Source of the DNA: Flavobacteriaceae bacterium
GTDB taxonomy: Bacteria; Bacteroidota; Bacteroidia; Flavobacteriales; Flavobacteriaceae
Assembly: GCA_947448525.1 (NCBI GenBank)
Contig: CANFNV010000006.1
Span: forward strand, 1-64,000
Reading direction: 5' to 3'
Length of the DNA: 64,000 nucleotides
Shown: one piece after another, positions 52,501 through 61,933 of the stretch
Layout: each line of letters starts with the position of its first letter
Numbering within the stretch: position 1 is the first letter of the stretch
Notes under the pieces: model-generated
Databases searched by the model: none
What the model saw: the letters and a program-made list of their open reading frames with translations, nothing else
Told to the model about the DNA's origin: nothing
Program-made: the position numbers and the translations under genes

Positions 52501-55212
52501 ATGAAAAAAATCACATTACTTTTTATTCTATTAATTTCATTTGTTTCATTTTCTCAAAACATTAGATTTGAAGGAATTATTTTAGAATCAGGAAAAAGCC
52601 CTTTGGAAATGGCAAACATTATGGCGGTTAATCTCGCCACAAAAGGAATGGATGCCTATGCAATTACCAATGATAAAGGTAAATTTTACTTAAATTTAAA
52701 ACCCAACACAACTTATACGATAAAATTGAGTTATATCGGGATGCAAAATAAAGAAATTTCAATCTCAACCAAATCTGAGAATATTACTCAAAATATTTCA
52801 ATGGAACCGGGGGGGATTGAGCTTGAAGGTGTTGAAATTGTTAGAGAAATGCCTGTTTCTATAAAAGGTGACACTATTGTATATAATGCCGATTCATTTA
52901 AAACAGGTACTGAAAAAAAACTAGAAGATGTACTTAAAAAATTACCAGGAGTTGAAGTAAATGCCGATGGTGAAGTAGAAGTAGAAGGAAAAAAAGTAAC
53001 CAAATTGATGGTGGAAGGCAAAGATTTTTTTGATGGCGACACGAAATTAGGGGTTAAAAATATTCCTGCAGATGCCATTGATAAAATTCAAGTTCTTAGA
53101 AATTATAATGAAATAGGGCAACTAAAAGGGCTAGAAAACAACGAAGAAAACGTTGCTATGAACATAAAGTTGAAAGACGGAAAAAAGAATTTCTGGTTTG
53201 GCGACATGACAGCGGGTGGTGGAACAGGAGAAAATGTAAACAAAGCTAAATTGGATCGATATATAGTAAATCCAAAGGTGTTTTATTACAACCCAAAATT
53301 CAGTTTGAATGTCATTTCCAATTTCAATAATATTGGAGAATTGCCTTTGACTATTCAAGATTATTTCAAAATGACAGGGGGCTTTAGAGGTATGATGAAA
53401 AAGGGTGGAAGTAGTTTTAACGTTGCTACTAATGATTTAGGAATTTCCGGATTACGAAATAATAGAGCTAAAGAAATTGAAACAAAATTTGGAGCCACTA
53501 ACTTTTCCTATAGTCCAATTAAAACATGGACTCTAAGTGGTTTTGGTGTGTTTTCCTATTCCAATACCCAGATAGAAACCAATACCCAATCTACAAGATT
53601 AGCTTCCAATACACATATTAATTCCAAAGAAACTCCGCTTCAACAAACTAATTATGGGTTGTTAAAATTGAGTTCTTCCTATAAACCCAATACTAATTTT
53701 CAATTTGATTATGATGTTTTGATGAAGAAGTCAAATCAGACCGAAAATTCGTTTATTAATAGAGAAACTATTGATAATTCTGTTTTAACTTTAGATAATA
53801 TTTCCACTTATAAAAAGCAAAATCCAACTTCGGTGAATCAAAATTTCAGTGTTTATTACACTTTAAAAGAAAAAAGCGTTTTTGATCTAGAAATCCAACA
53901 CTTGTATCAAGAAGAAGATCCTTTTTATAATGCCAATTTACGAACGATACCTTTTAATGTGTTAGAAGGATATAATCCTAGCCAAATAAGAAATGATTTA
54001 AATCAATCGCGTTTTGTGAAAACTAATAAGGTTGATTCTAAATTAGATTATTATTATATGGTTACCCCAAAAACGAATTTTAATGTCACTTTAGGGAATA
54101 CCTATTCTTATCAAAATTTTAACTCCTATATTTTCCAATTGTTGGATGACGGAACAAGAAATAATTTGAATGATCCAAAAAATACCAATCAAGTCACTTA
54201 TAATTTTAATGATGCATTTTTAGGATTGCATTACAAAATGTTATTGGGAAAAGTAACTATTACGCCAGGTTTTAGTGGGCATTTGTATAGCATGAAAAAC
54301 CAACAATTAGGAACCGATGTAACAAAAAGTTTTACTAAAGTTTTACCCGATTTATTTCTATTGTATCAAATAAAAAAGGCAGAAACATTAACGTATAATT
54401 TTTCTTTGAATAATGTATTTACGGACATTTCGCAATTGGTTACAGGTTATATTTTAAATGGATACAGCAGCTTGTTTCAAGGAAATAGAGATATAGAAAA
54501 TGCTACTAATCAAGTGCATTCGCTTCGATATTTTAAATACAATATGTTTAATTTTGAAAATATTTTTGCCAACGCTTCTTATATAAGAACTGTAGATGCA
54601 GTGAAAACAAATGCCACTTTTTTTGGACCTAATCAAATAGCATCACCTATAAATAGTTCCAATTTTCCAGATCAAACGGCAACTGGAATGGGAAGTTATG
54701 GCAGGTCATTTTTAAAAAACTACAAAGCTTCGGCAAGTGTTAATGTAAATTGGTCTAAGTTTTATAATAAAATTAATAATGGTGATTGGTCTTCTGTCGA
54801 AAGTTTTACACAATCCTATTCTGCCAAAGCATCAACGATGTTCAAAAAATTACCAAATATAGAATTTGGTTATGCTACAACCATTAATGATTATAATCAT
54901 TCGAGATATTTTACCAATATTCCATCCATTAGTTTGGATTATTATTTTTTAAATGGATTCGCTTTTGTAACGGATTATCAATATTATCATTATTTTAATA
55001 AAGACAATACTATTGATAATCATTATCAATTTTTGAATGCCAGTTTAAATTATCAAAAGAAAGATAGTAAATTAGAATATAAAATAGCGGCTACAAATCT
55101 TTTAAACACCACTTCTTTAAATGATAATAGTTTTAATCAGTTTACTATTTCAAGTTCTCAATATATAGTTCAACCGAGATACATTATTTTTAGTTTGAAA
55201 TATAACTTATAG
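52501..55212 (+). CDS. TonB-dependent-receptor-like outer-membrane barrel protein
   Basis: 903 residues: signal peptide (KKITLLFILLISFVSFSQ), a carboxypeptidase-regulatory-like domain (about 22-105), a plug-like domain (about 118-235, with LEDVLKKLPGVEVNADGEV and the KLMVEGKDFFDGD stretch), then a long barrel ending in SLKYNL. It belongs to the outer_membrane beta-barrel group that accompanies GLPGLI proteins. No SusD partner is adjacent, so a glycan-uptake role is not supported. The ligand is unknown. Confidence 0.87.
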   Translation: MKKITLLFILLISFVSFSQNIRFEGIILESGKSPLEMANIMAVNLATKGMDAYAITNDKGKFYLNLKPNTTYTIKLSYIGMQNKEISISTKSENITQNISMEPGGIELEGVEIVREMPVSIKGDTIVYNADSFKTGTEKKLEDVLKKLPGVEVNADGEVEVEGKKVTKLMVEGKDFFDGDTKLGVKNIPADAIDKIQVLRNYNEIGQLKGLENNEENVAMNIKLKDGKKNFWFGDMTAGGGTGENVNKAKLDRYIVNPKVFYYNPKFSLNVISNFNNIGELPLTIQDYFKMTGGFRGMMKKGGSSFNVATNDLGISGLRNNRAKEIETKFGATNFSYSPIKTWTLSGFGVFSYSNTQIETNTQSTRLASNTHINSKETPLQQTNYGLLKLSSSYKPNTNFQFDYDVLMKKSNQTENSFINRETIDNSVLTLDNISTYKKQNPTSVNQNFSVYYTLKEKSVFDLEIQHLYQEEDPFYNANLRTIPFNVLEGYNPSQIRNDLNQSRFVKTNKVDSKLDYYYMVTPKTNFNVTLGNTYSYQNFNSYIFQLLDDGTRNNLNDPKNTNQVTYNFNDAFLGLHYKMLLGKVTITPGFSGHLYSMKNQQLGTDVTKSFTKVLPDLFLLYQIKKAETLTYNFSLNNVFTDISQLVTGYILNGYSSLFQGNRDIENATNQVHSLRYFKYNMFNFENIFANASYIRTVDAVKTNATFFGPNQIASPINSSNFPDQTATGMGSYGRSFLKNYKASASVNVNWSKFYNKINNGDWSSVESFTQSYSAKASTMFKKLPNIEFGYATTINDYNHSRYFTNIPSISLDYYFLNGFAFVTDYQYYHYFNKDNTIDNHYQFLNASLNYQKKDSKLEYKIAATNLLNTTSLNDNSFNQFTISSSQYIVQPRYIIFSLKYNL

Positions 55213-55220
55213 AAAAGCAT

Positions 55221-55250
55221 AAAACCTGACTAGTTATAGTCAGGTTTTTA
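55221..55250. terminator. Bidirectional terminator between the receptor-like gene and metK
   Basis: Perfect 12-bp stem AAAACCTGACTA/TAGTCAGGTTTT with loop GTTA, between converging genes. Confidence 0.85.
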
Positions 55251-55291
55251 CTATTATACGAATTTCTTGATTTAACTTTTCGCCTTTCTGG

Positions 55292-56542
55292 TTAAATTCC
55301 AAAAGCAGCTTTAACTTTATCTAGGTAATCTAATTTCTCCCAAGTAAATAATTCAACTGTTATTGTTTTTTCTTCTCCATTTGGAGTTTTAAACGTTTTA
55401 GTTACTGTTTCTGGGGTTCTTCCCATATGTCCATAGGCAGCAGTTTCGCTATAAATTGGATTTCTCAATTTCAACCGTTGCTCAATAAAATAAGGACGCA
55501 TATCAAAAACAGTTTCTACTTTTTTGCTGATTTCTCCATCTGTTAAATTTACTTTTGAAGTTCCATAAGTAACTACATTAATAGACGTAGGTTTTGCCAC
55601 ACCTATAGCATACGAAACTTGAACTAAAATTTCATCACACAATCCAGCTGCAACTAAGTTTTTAGCGATATGACGTGTTGCATAGGCAGCACTTCTATCT
55701 ACTTTACTTGGATCTTTTCCGGAGAAAGCTCCACCACCGTGAGCACCTTTTCCGCCGTAAGTATCTACAATGATTTTTCTTCCTGTTAAACCTGTGTCTC
55801 CGTGAGGTCCACCAATTACAAATTTACCAGTTGGGTTAATATGGTAAGTGATATTGTCGTTAAAGAAATGAGCATATTGCGGATATTTAGCTTTAATTCT
55901 AGGGATTAAAATAGAAATTAAATCGCTTTTTATCTTTGCCAACATTTTTGACTCTTCATCAAAATCATCGTGTTGGGTAGAAATTACAATTGCGTCAATT
56001 CGTTGTGGTTTATTGTCGTCTGAATATTCTAAAGTCACCTGCGATTTTGCATCTGGACGTAAGTAAGTAATTTCTGTATTTTCTCTTCTTAAATTAGCCA
56101 ACTCAATTAATAAAGCATGCGATAAATCTAAAGCCAAAGGCATATAGTTTTCTGTTTCATTAGTAGCATAGCCAAACATCATTCCTTGGTCTCCAGCACC
56201 TTGCTCTTCTTTATTAGCTCTGTCAACTCCTTGGTTGATATCTGCAGATTGTTCGTGTATTGCTGAAAGAACACCGCATGAATTAGCTTCAAACATGTAT
56301 TCGCTTTTGGTATAACCAATTTTTCGTATTACATCTCTTGCTATAGTTTGTACATCAAGATAGGTGTTCGACTTTACTTCTCCAGCAAGAATAACCTGAC
56401 CAGTAGTAACTAAGGTTTCGCAAGCTACTTTTGATTCTGGATCAAATGCTAAAAAGTTGTCAATTAAAGCATCACTAATTTGATCTGCTACTTTGTCTGG
56501 ATGTCCTTCACTTACTGACTCTGACGTAAATAAATATGCCAT
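55292..56542 (-). CDS. metK: S-adenosylmethionine synthetase
   Basis: MetK makes SAM from methionine and ATP. 416 residues, slightly longer than E. coli MetK (384). Diagnostic motifs: [20 protein letters not shown] (6-25), [15 protein letters not shown] (about 113-127) and [19 protein letters not shown] (about 270-288). Insertions (for example [14 protein letters not shown]) account for the extra length. The 158-nt leader carries what I read as a SAM-II riboswitch at 56646-56694 on the minus strand, giving feedback by SAM. Confidence 0.97.
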   Translation of the reverse strand: MAYLFTSESVSEGHPDKVADQISDALIDNFLAFDPESKVACETLVTTGQVILAGEVKSNTYLDVQTIARDVIRKIGYTKSEYMFEANSCGVLSAIHEQSADINQGVDRANKEEQGAGDQGMMFGYATNETENYMPLALDLSHALLIELANLRRENTEITYLRPDAKSQVTLEYSDDNKPQRIDAIVISTQHDDFDEESKMLAKIKSDLISILIPRIKAKYPQYAHFFNDNITYHINPTGKFVIGGPHGDTGLTGRKIIVDTYGGKGAHGGGAFSGKDPSKVDRSAAYATRHIAKNLVAAGLCDEILVQVSYAIGVAKPTSINVVTYGTSKVNLTDGEISKKVETVFDMRPYFIEQRLKLRNPIYSETAAYGHMGRTPETVTKTFKTPNGEEKTITVELFTWEKLDYLDKVKAAFGI

Positions 56543-56557
56543 AATAATTTAGTTTTT

Positions 56558-56574
56558 ATACTGAAAATCAGTAT
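56558..56574. repeat. Perfect inverted repeat ATACTGA/TCAGTAT in the metK leader
   Basis: 7-bp stem with a 3-nt AAA loop, ending 15 bases upstream of the metK ATG. It is related to the repeats at 8733 and 37968. A hairpin here could influence access to the start codon. Confidence 0.5.
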
Positions 56575-56645
56575 TAATTAATTTAATTTTTGTGAAGAAA
56601 AATGAAAAATGAAAATCGCAAACAAAATACTAAAGGAGAGGTTCT

Positions 56646-56694
56646 GCTTTAGCATTTTTTAACGAGGTTGCAATCAGTTCAAATTCTTCCTCTT
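56646..56694 (-). ncRNA. SAM-II riboswitch in the metK leader
   Basis: On the minus strand, P1 GAGG/CCTC encloses GAATTTGAACTGATTGCAA, followed by GTTAAAAAATGCTAAAG. This order (GAUUU-like, UUGCAA, P1 closing, GUnAAA, GCUAAA) matches the recalled SAM-II pseudoknot, where UUUG pairs with UAAA of GCUAAA. The upstream promoter box (56706-56713) places it at the 5' end of the metK transcript. The aptamer lies about 100 nt before the ATG, further than usual for SAM-II, so its expression platform is unclear. An alternative pairing AGAGG with CCTCT (plus-strand 56637-56641) could disrupt P1. Confidence 0.78.
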
Positions 56695-56705
56695 TATTCT
56701 GAATG

Positions 56706-56713
56706 CAAATTTA
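56706..56713 (-). promoter_or_regulatory. Promoter -7 box for metK
   Basis: Minus-strand TAAATTTG, exact TAnnTTTG match, directly upstream of the SAM-II aptamer and divergent from the promoter at 56757. Confidence 0.6.
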
Positions 56714-56756
56714 GTAAAGTTTTAGAAATAATTACGTATTTTCATTTTTTTTATTC

Positions 56757-56764
56757 TAATTTTG
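56757..56764 (+). promoter_or_regulatory. Promoter -7 box for the T9SS-sorted protein gene
   Basis: TAATTTTG, exact TAnnTTTG match, 27 bases before ATG 56791. It shows that the longer open frame from 56668 is not the start. Confidence 0.6.
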
Positions 56765-56790
56765 AATCTTATCAACTAAAAATTATACTT

Positions 56791-57600
56791 ATGAAAAAAT
56801 TATTACTTTTATTGCTAATCCTTGTTGGGGTTAATGCTAATTCTCAAACCATCCTTTATTCAGACGATTTTGAAGATGGTGACATCTCTGACTGGACTTT
56901 AATTGATGTAGATGGAGATGGGATCAATTGGGTTCCTGTATCAATGTCTACCATAGCACCAATATACAAAGGTATGAGATCTGCTTCTTGGATTTCTTCT
57001 GGACCACTTACCCCCGACAATTGGGCAATCACTCCAGGAATTGATTTACCATCTGGAAGCACACAATTATCTTTATCTTGGAAAGTTGTTGCTAGAGATC
57101 CACTATGGGATTTAGAAAATTATAGTGTTTATGTTTCCAATTCTCCAACATCGAATGGAATGCTTCTTACAACAGAGCTTTTTACAGAAATTTTAGGCGG
57201 CGTAAATGTAATGACCCTAAGAACTGTTACTTTACCTACTTCTTTAACCGGAACAATTTATGTTGCCTTCAGACATCATGATGTTTCTGATCAATTCACT
57301 ATGGATATTGATGATGTAACAGTGACTTCAACTCCTTTAAAAAATGACCAATTCTTTGCTAACAATTTCTCTATCCAACCAAATCCAGTTTCTGATGTAT
57401 TCAATGTAACTGCTAAAAATAACGTTGCAATTGAAAACATTAAAGTAATGGATATCAACGGAAGAGTTGTAAGCGAAAACAACAATACTAATGGTTCTGA
57501 TGCAATGCAAGTAAACATTGGCGAATTAAACGCTGGAGTATACTTTGTCAAAGTACAATCTGAATTAGGAGTTGGAACTTCTAAAATAATAAAAAAATAA
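56791..57600 (+). CDS. Secreted protein with choice-of-anchor J domain and T9SS sorting domain
   Basis: 269 residues: signal peptide (KKLLLLLLILVGVNANSQ), a jelly-roll choice-of-anchor J/cleaved-adhesin domain (about 20-180, with DDFEDGDISDWTLIDVDGDG and NWAITPGIDLPSG), and a type A T9SS C-terminal domain (about 195-269, FSIQPNPVSDVF ... GVYFVKV ... SKIIKK). The protein should be secreted by the type IX system and anchored or released at the surface. It has no other domain, so it may be an adhesin or matrix protein. The frame is open to 56668, but the promoter box and signal peptide fix ATG 56791. Confidence 0.9.
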   Translation: MKKLLLLLLILVGVNANSQTILYSDDFEDGDISDWTLIDVDGDGINWVPVSMSTIAPIYKGMRSASWISSGPLTPDNWAITPGIDLPSGSTQLSLSWKVVARDPLWDLENYSVYVSNSPTSNGMLLTTELFTEILGGVNVMTLRTVTLPTSLTGTIYVAFRHHDVSDQFTMDIDDVTVTSTPLKNDQFFANNFSIQPNPVSDVFNVTAKNNVAIENIKVMDINGRVVSENNNTNGSDAMQVNIGELNAGVYFVKVQSELGVGTSKIIKK

Positions 57601-57621
57601 TTACTTTTTAATTATATTTTC

Positions 57622-57654
57622 AAAGGAGCTTAATTTAAATTAAGCTCCTTTTTT
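57622..57654 (+). terminator. Terminator of the T9SS-sorted protein gene
   Basis: Perfect inverted repeat AAAGGAGCTTAATTT/AAATTAAGCTCCTTT followed by T, 21 bases after the stop. Confidence 0.85.
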
Positions 57655-57700
57655 ATTACAACGATATAGCATAAAAATTTAAACATATTTATAATTTTTG

Positions 57701-57731
57701 TTGTAATTCTAAATTCTATGTCCTTACTTTG
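57701..57731 (+). promoter_or_regulatory. Promoter of the SAM-I / metH / metF transcript
   Basis: TTG at 57701-57703, 20-nt spacer, then TTACTTTG (seven of eight positions match TAnnTTTG) at 57724-57731. The start of transcription would fall about 17 nt before the SAM-I aptamer. Confidence 0.55.
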
Positions 57732-57754
57732 CAGTGTTCATACACATATTGCTT

Positions 57755-57853
57755 GTTATCACGAAAGCCCGAGGGAATAGACCCGATGAAAGCTTAGCAA
57801 CCCTACCCTGTAGAAGGTGCTACATTCTAGTTTGAAAATCAAACAAAGATAAC
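57755..57853 (+). ncRNA. SAM-I (S-box) riboswitch upstream of metH-metF
   Basis: P1 GTTATC/GATAAC closes a four-way junction with the S-box landmarks: ATCACGAAAG, CCGAGGGAATAGACCCGATGAAA, CTTAGCAACCCTACC and AGGTGCTACATTC. This is the standard SAM-I aptamer sensing S-adenosylmethionine. A second GATAAC at 57880-57885 could compete for the 5' strand of P1 and might act in the switch. It lies about 300 nt before the metH start, with a repeat-like element in between, and controls methionine synthesis genes as expected. Confidence 0.93.
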
Positions 57854-57938
57854 CACGAGAATTTTCTCTCACTTTCCATGATAACATAAAAATATTTAAC
57901 AGAATTCCATATTGTCTTTTCGACTTTGGGAGAAATCT

Positions 57939-58021
57939 GGAGCGAATGGCTTGCAATTTTTTGCATTCCATATTCCCGCTTGACGCACTACACAGTAGTT
58001 GCTTCAATCGGGGCTAATTAG
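57939..58021 (-). repeat. Probable dispersed Flavobacteriia intergenic repeat
   Basis: Read on the minus strand it begins CTAATTAGCCCCGATTGAAG and continues through AGCGGGAATA to GCCATTCGCTCC. The blocks TAGCCCCGATnGAAG and AGCGGGA flanking a variable hairpin match an intergenic repeat I recall as very common in Flavobacterium genomes. Here the hairpin is short (ACTAC/GTAGT at 57987-57999, extended by TTGA/TCAA). It sits inside the metH leader, after the SAM-I aptamer. Family membership is from memory and not verified. Confidence 0.5.
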
Positions 58022-58151
58022 TAGACTATTTTTGTGAAATTAAGTTTCAAAAGAACTAATTCTTAATGTACCTTAAATTTCTTAATGATTAAAAAAATAA
58101 AACCTTGAGACACTCTGTTAAAACTCCGTGAATCTCTGTGAAATAAAAATT

Positions 58152-59150
58152 ATGTCAAAAATAACAGAAGCTATTAAACAAAGAATTCTAGTGCTCGATG
58201 GAGCTATGGGAACTATGTTGCAACGAAATAACTTCTCTGAAGAAGATTTTAGGGGCGAAAGATTCAAAGATTTTCCGCATCCTTTAAAAGGAAACAACGA
58301 TTTACTTTCCATTACACAACCTGAAGCCGTAAAGCAAGTCCACCGTTTGTATTTTCAAGCGGGTGCCGATATAGTTGAAACGAACACCTTTTCCGGAACT
58401 ACAATCGGAATGGCAGATTATCATTTAGAAGATTTAGTTTATGAACTCAATTATCAATCGGCTAAAATTGCTCGTGAAGTAGCCAATGAATTCAAAGACC
58501 GACCACGTTTTGTAGCAGGTTCCATCGGACCAACAAACAGAACGGCATCTATGAGTCCTGATGTAAACGATCCTGGGTATCGTGCTGTAACTTTTGACGA
58601 TTTACGAATTGCCTACAAACAACAAGTAGAAGCCCTTATTGATGGTGGTTGTGATGTTTTATTAGTAGAAACAATATTTGATACTTTGAATGCCAAAGCA
58701 GCGCTTTTCGCTATCGAAGAAGTCAAAGAAGAACGCAATCTAGACATTCCTGTAATGGTTTCAGGAACAATTACCGATGCTTCTGGAAGAACCCTTTCAG
58801 GACAAACGGTTGAAGCTTTTTTAATATCCATTTCACATATTCCATTATTAAGTATCGGATTCAATTGTGCTTTGGGAGCTGACCAATTAAAGCCATACCT
58901 AAAACGTTTGGCAATGAATACCCAATTAAATATTTCGGCACATCCTAATGCAGGACTTCCTAATGCTTTTGGGCAATACGACCAAACGCCATTGGAAATG
59001 CAAGTGTTAATTAAAGAATATTTGCAAGATAATTTAATCAATATTATTGGTGGTTGTTGTGGGACAACACCAGAGCATATTAAAGCAATAGCAAACGTTG
59101 CCAAAGAATTCCAACCACGTTCCTTAGGGACAAGTCGCGATTTTCCCTAA
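58152..59150 (+). CDS. Methionine synthase, homocysteine-binding module (split MetH, N part)
   Basis: 332 residues forming only the first module of cobalamin-dependent MetH: the Zn-dependent homocysteine S-methyltransferase barrel. Zinc ligands Cys239 (GFNCALG) and Cys302-Cys303 (GGCCGT) are present, as is [11 protein letters not shown] near the N terminus. The remaining modules are on the next gene 13 nt downstream, so the enzyme is in two chains. The frame is open to a GTG at 58128, but ATG 58152 ([10 protein letters not shown]) is chosen. Expression is under the SAM-I riboswitch upstream. Confidence 0.93.
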   Translation: MSKITEAIKQRILVLDGAMGTMLQRNNFSEEDFRGERFKDFPHPLKGNNDLLSITQPEAVKQVHRLYFQAGADIVETNTFSGTTIGMADYHLEDLVYELNYQSAKIAREVANEFKDRPRFVAGSIGPTNRTASMSPDVNDPGYRAVTFDDLRIAYKQQVEALIDGGCDVLLVETIFDTLNAKAALFAIEEVKEERNLDIPVMVSGTITDASGRTLSGQTVEAFLISISHIPLLSIGFNCALGADQLKPYLKRLAMNTQLNISAHPNAGLPNAFGQYDQTPLEMQVLIKEYLQDNLINIIGGCCGTTPEHIKAIANVAKEFQPRSLGTSRDFP

Positions 59151-59163
59151 AATTTTAAATAAT

Positions 59164-61857
59164 ATGTCAAAAATAAATTTACAACTTTCCGGTTTAGAGC
59201 CGCTTTACGTAGATGAAAATTCCATTTTCGTAAACGTTGGCGAACGAACTAATGTAACAGGTTCGCGTAAATTTCTAAGATTAATAAAAGAAGAAAAATA
59301 TAACGAAGCACTTTCTGTAGCAAGAGAACAAGTTGAAGGTGGCGCACAAATTATCGACGTCAATATGGACGAAGGAATGTTAGACGGCGTTTATGCCATG
59401 ACCAAATTCTTAAATCTAATTGCTGCCGAACCCGATATTGCAAGGGTTCCAGTAATGATTGATTCCTCTAAGTGGGAAATAATCGAAGCCGGATTAAAAG
59501 TTGTACAAGGAAAAGCTGTTGTAAATTCTATTTCGTTAAAAGAAGGTAAAGAGACATTCATTCATCACGCCAAATTAATAAAAAGATATGGCGCCGCTGT
59601 AATCGTAATGGCATTTGACGAAAACGGTCAAGCTGATAATTACGAAAGACGCATTGAAATTTGTAAAAGAAGTTATGATATTTTGGTAAAAGAAGTTTAT
59701 TTTCCTGCACAAGACATCATTTTCGATCCAAACATTTTCCCAGTGGCAACTGGAATGGAGGAGCACAAACTAAATGCACTAGATTTTTTTAGAGCCACAA
59801 ATTGGATTCGTGAAAATCTTCCTTATGCTGGAGTTTCAGGTGGTGTTAGTAATGTTTCCTTTTCATTTCGAGGTAACGATAGAGTTAGAGAAGCCATGCA
59901 TTCGGCATTTTTATATCATGCAATTCAAAACGGAATGACCATTGGAATTGTAAATCCGGAAATGCTAGAGATTTACGACGAAATTGACCCTATTCTTTTG
60001 GAACATGTTGAAGATGTTTTGTTAAATCGACGAGATGATGCAACAGAACGACTTTTAGATTTGGCTGAATCTTTTAAAGGTGATTTTAAAGTTAATGAAA
60101 AAGCAATTGCCGAATGGCGCAATAGCTCGATTCAAGAGCGATTGACACATTCTTTAGTAAAAGGAATAGACGAATTCATAGAAATTGATGTAGAAGAAGC
60201 CCGAACCACTTCTGTGAAAGCTATTGATGTCATCGAAGTAAATTTAATGGCCGGTATGAATGTTGTAGGGGATTTATTTGGAAGTGGAAAAATGTTTTTG
60301 CCTCAGGTAGTAAAATCTGCGCGGGTAATGAAAAAAGCAGTAGCTTATTTATTGCCATTTATCGAAGCCCAAAAAGATGGAAAATCTTCTTCCGCAGGAA
60401 AAGTGCTTATGGCAACTGTAAAAGGGGATGTCCACGATATCGGGAAAAATATTGTTGCCGTAGTTTTGGGCTGTAATAATTTTGAAATCATCGATTTAGG
60501 AGTTATGGTTCCACCAGAAAAAATCATTCAAGCAGCAATTGAACATAATGTAGATATTATTGGATTAAGCGGATTGATTACACCATCACTAGATGAAATG
60601 GTGTATTTAACTAAAGAATTAGATAAATTAAACATCAAAATTCCAATTATGATTGGTGGAGCAACTACTTCGAGAGCACATACCGCTGTGAAAATCGCAC
60701 CAGAATATAAGGAAACCGTTGTTCACGTAAACGATGCTTCGCGTGCGGTAACGGTAGCGAGTAATTTATTGCAAGCCGAAACTAAAGAAGTTTATGTAAA
60801 AGCAATTCGTGAAGAATACGACAAACTTCGCGATGGTTATTTGAATAGAAGTAAAGATAAGAACTTTCATTCTATTGAAGCGGCTCGTAAAAATAAATTG
60901 AAATTAGATTGGGATAATTTTACACCAATTAAACCCAACTTCATTGGAACCAAAATCCTCGACGTAGCACTTTCTGAATTGGTAGATTTTATCGATTGGA
61001 CGCCATTTTTTAATTCGTGGGAATTGTATGGTAAATATCCTGCAATTTTAAAAGATGAGGTCGTTGGTGAACAAGCCACAGCTTTGTATGCCGATGCACA
61101 AGAAATGCTAAAAAAAATCGTTTCAGAAAAATGGTTGATTGCGAAAGGTATTCTAGGAATATTTCCAGCAAATACAATAAATGATGATGATATTGCTGTC
61201 ATCCCAAGCGAAGTCGAGCAACAACCAACAACCGACAGCCAACATCTGGCAACCTTATTGACTTTAAGACAACAAAGTATGAAAACTGAAGGTGCTCCAA
61301 ACATTGCATTAGCCGATTTTATTGCGCCAAAAGAGTCAGGAAAACAAGATTATATTGGTTGTTTTTGCGTAACAACAGGATTTGGCGTTGACGAAAAAGC
61401 TTCCGAATTTGAAAAACAATTAGACGATTACAATTCCATTTTAGTTAAAGCATTGGGCGATCGATTGGCTGAAGCCTTCGCCGAATATTTACACTTGAAA
61501 GTTCGAAAAGAAATCTGGGGTTATGCGTCGAATGAAAATTTATCCAATCAAGATTTAATTTCAGAAAAATATAATGGAATTCGCCCCGCACCGGGTTATC
61601 CTGCATGTCCCGATCATTTAGAAAAGCCAACCATCTGGAAATTATTAAATGTAGAACAAGAAATAGGAGTGAAGTTAACAGAAAGTATGGCAATGTGGCC
61701 AGCTTCATCCGTTTCAGGGTATTATTTTGCTAATCCTGAAAGTAAGTACTTTGGACTCGGAAAAATAAAAGATGATCAAGTAATAGATTATGCCAAACGT
61801 AGAGGGATTTCTACCGAAATAGCAACAAAATGGCTTTCGCCGAATATAGCAGATTAA
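59164..61857 (+). CDS. metH: Methionine synthase, folate/B12/reactivation modules (split MetH, C part)
   Basis: 897 residues completing cobalamin-dependent methionine synthase. Methyl-tetrahydrofolate (pterin) domain about 1-290 ([16 protein letters not shown]), B12-binding domain with GDVHDIG at 421-427 (His424 the cobalt ligand) and ligand loop [13 protein letters not shown]. The C-terminal reactivation domain binds SAM through RPAPGY (807-812). Around residues 679-700 a stretch encoded at about 61197-61258 looks like intergenic repeat sequence read in frame. It follows the homocysteine module after 13 nt and precedes metF. Confidence 0.95.
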   Translation: MSKINLQLSGLEPLYVDENSIFVNVGERTNVTGSRKFLRLIKEEKYNEALSVAREQVEGGAQIIDVNMDEGMLDGVYAMTKFLNLIAAEPDIARVPVMIDSSKWEIIEAGLKVVQGKAVVNSISLKEGKETFIHHAKLIKRYGAAVIVMAFDENGQADNYERRIEICKRSYDILVKEVYFPAQDIIFDPNIFPVATGMEEHKLNALDFFRATNWIRENLPYAGVSGGVSNVSFSFRGNDRVREAMHSAFLYHAIQNGMTIGIVNPEMLEIYDEIDPILLEHVEDVLLNRRDDATERLLDLAESFKGDFKVNEKAIAEWRNSSIQERLTHSLVKGIDEFIEIDVEEARTTSVKAIDVIEVNLMAGMNVVGDLFGSGKMFLPQVVKSARVMKKAVAYLLPFIEAQKDGKSSSAGKVLMATVKGDVHDIGKNIVAVVLGCNNFEIIDLGVMVPPEKIIQAAIEHNVDIIGLSGLITPSLDEMVYLTKELDKLNIKIPIMIGGATTSRAHTAVKIAPEYKETVVHVNDASRAVTVASNLLQAETKEVYVKAIREEYDKLRDGYLNRSKDKNFHSIEAARKNKLKLDWDNFTPIKPNFIGTKILDVALSELVDFIDWTPFFNSWELYGKYPAILKDEVVGEQATALYADAQEMLKKIVSEKWLIAKGILGIFPANTINDDDIAVIPSEVEQQPTTDSQHLATLLTLRQQSMKTEGAPNIALADFIAPKESGKQDYIGCFCVTTGFGVDEKASEFEKQLDDYNSILVKALGDRLAEAFAEYLHLKVRKEIWGYASNENLSNQDLISEKYNGIRPAPGYPACPDHLEKPTIWKLLNVEQEIGVKLTESMAMWPASSVSGYYFANPESKYFGLGKIKDDQVIDYAKRRGISTEIATKWLSPNIAD

Positions 61858-61933
61858 ATTAGTCATAAAGTCTAATGTCATAAAGTTTATAAAGGACTTT
61901 TGACTTTCGACTTTCAAACTTTAAGACATAAAA

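Larger units (their letters stand above)
57601..58151. other. 551-base regulatory gap before metH
   Basis: Contains in order the terminator of the T9SS-sorted protein gene, a promoter, the SAM-I aptamer, a second GATAAC, a probable dispersed repeat (57939-58021) and an AT-rich stretch before the metH ATG. No protein-coding frame is convincing. Confidence 0.7.

Noticed and set aside
56668..56790. Longer N terminus for the T9SS-sorted protein
   Set aside because: The region contains the metK and T9SS-gene promoters, and a perfect signal peptide starts at 56791.
57759..58007. 82-codon minus-strand frame over the SAM-I region
   Set aside because: It is antisense to the riboswitch and the repeat-like element, with no protein-like features.
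58613..59104. 163-codon minus-strand frame opposite the metH N part
   Set aside because: Shadow frame; the plus strand encodes a complete zinc-dependent methyltransferase with all ligands.
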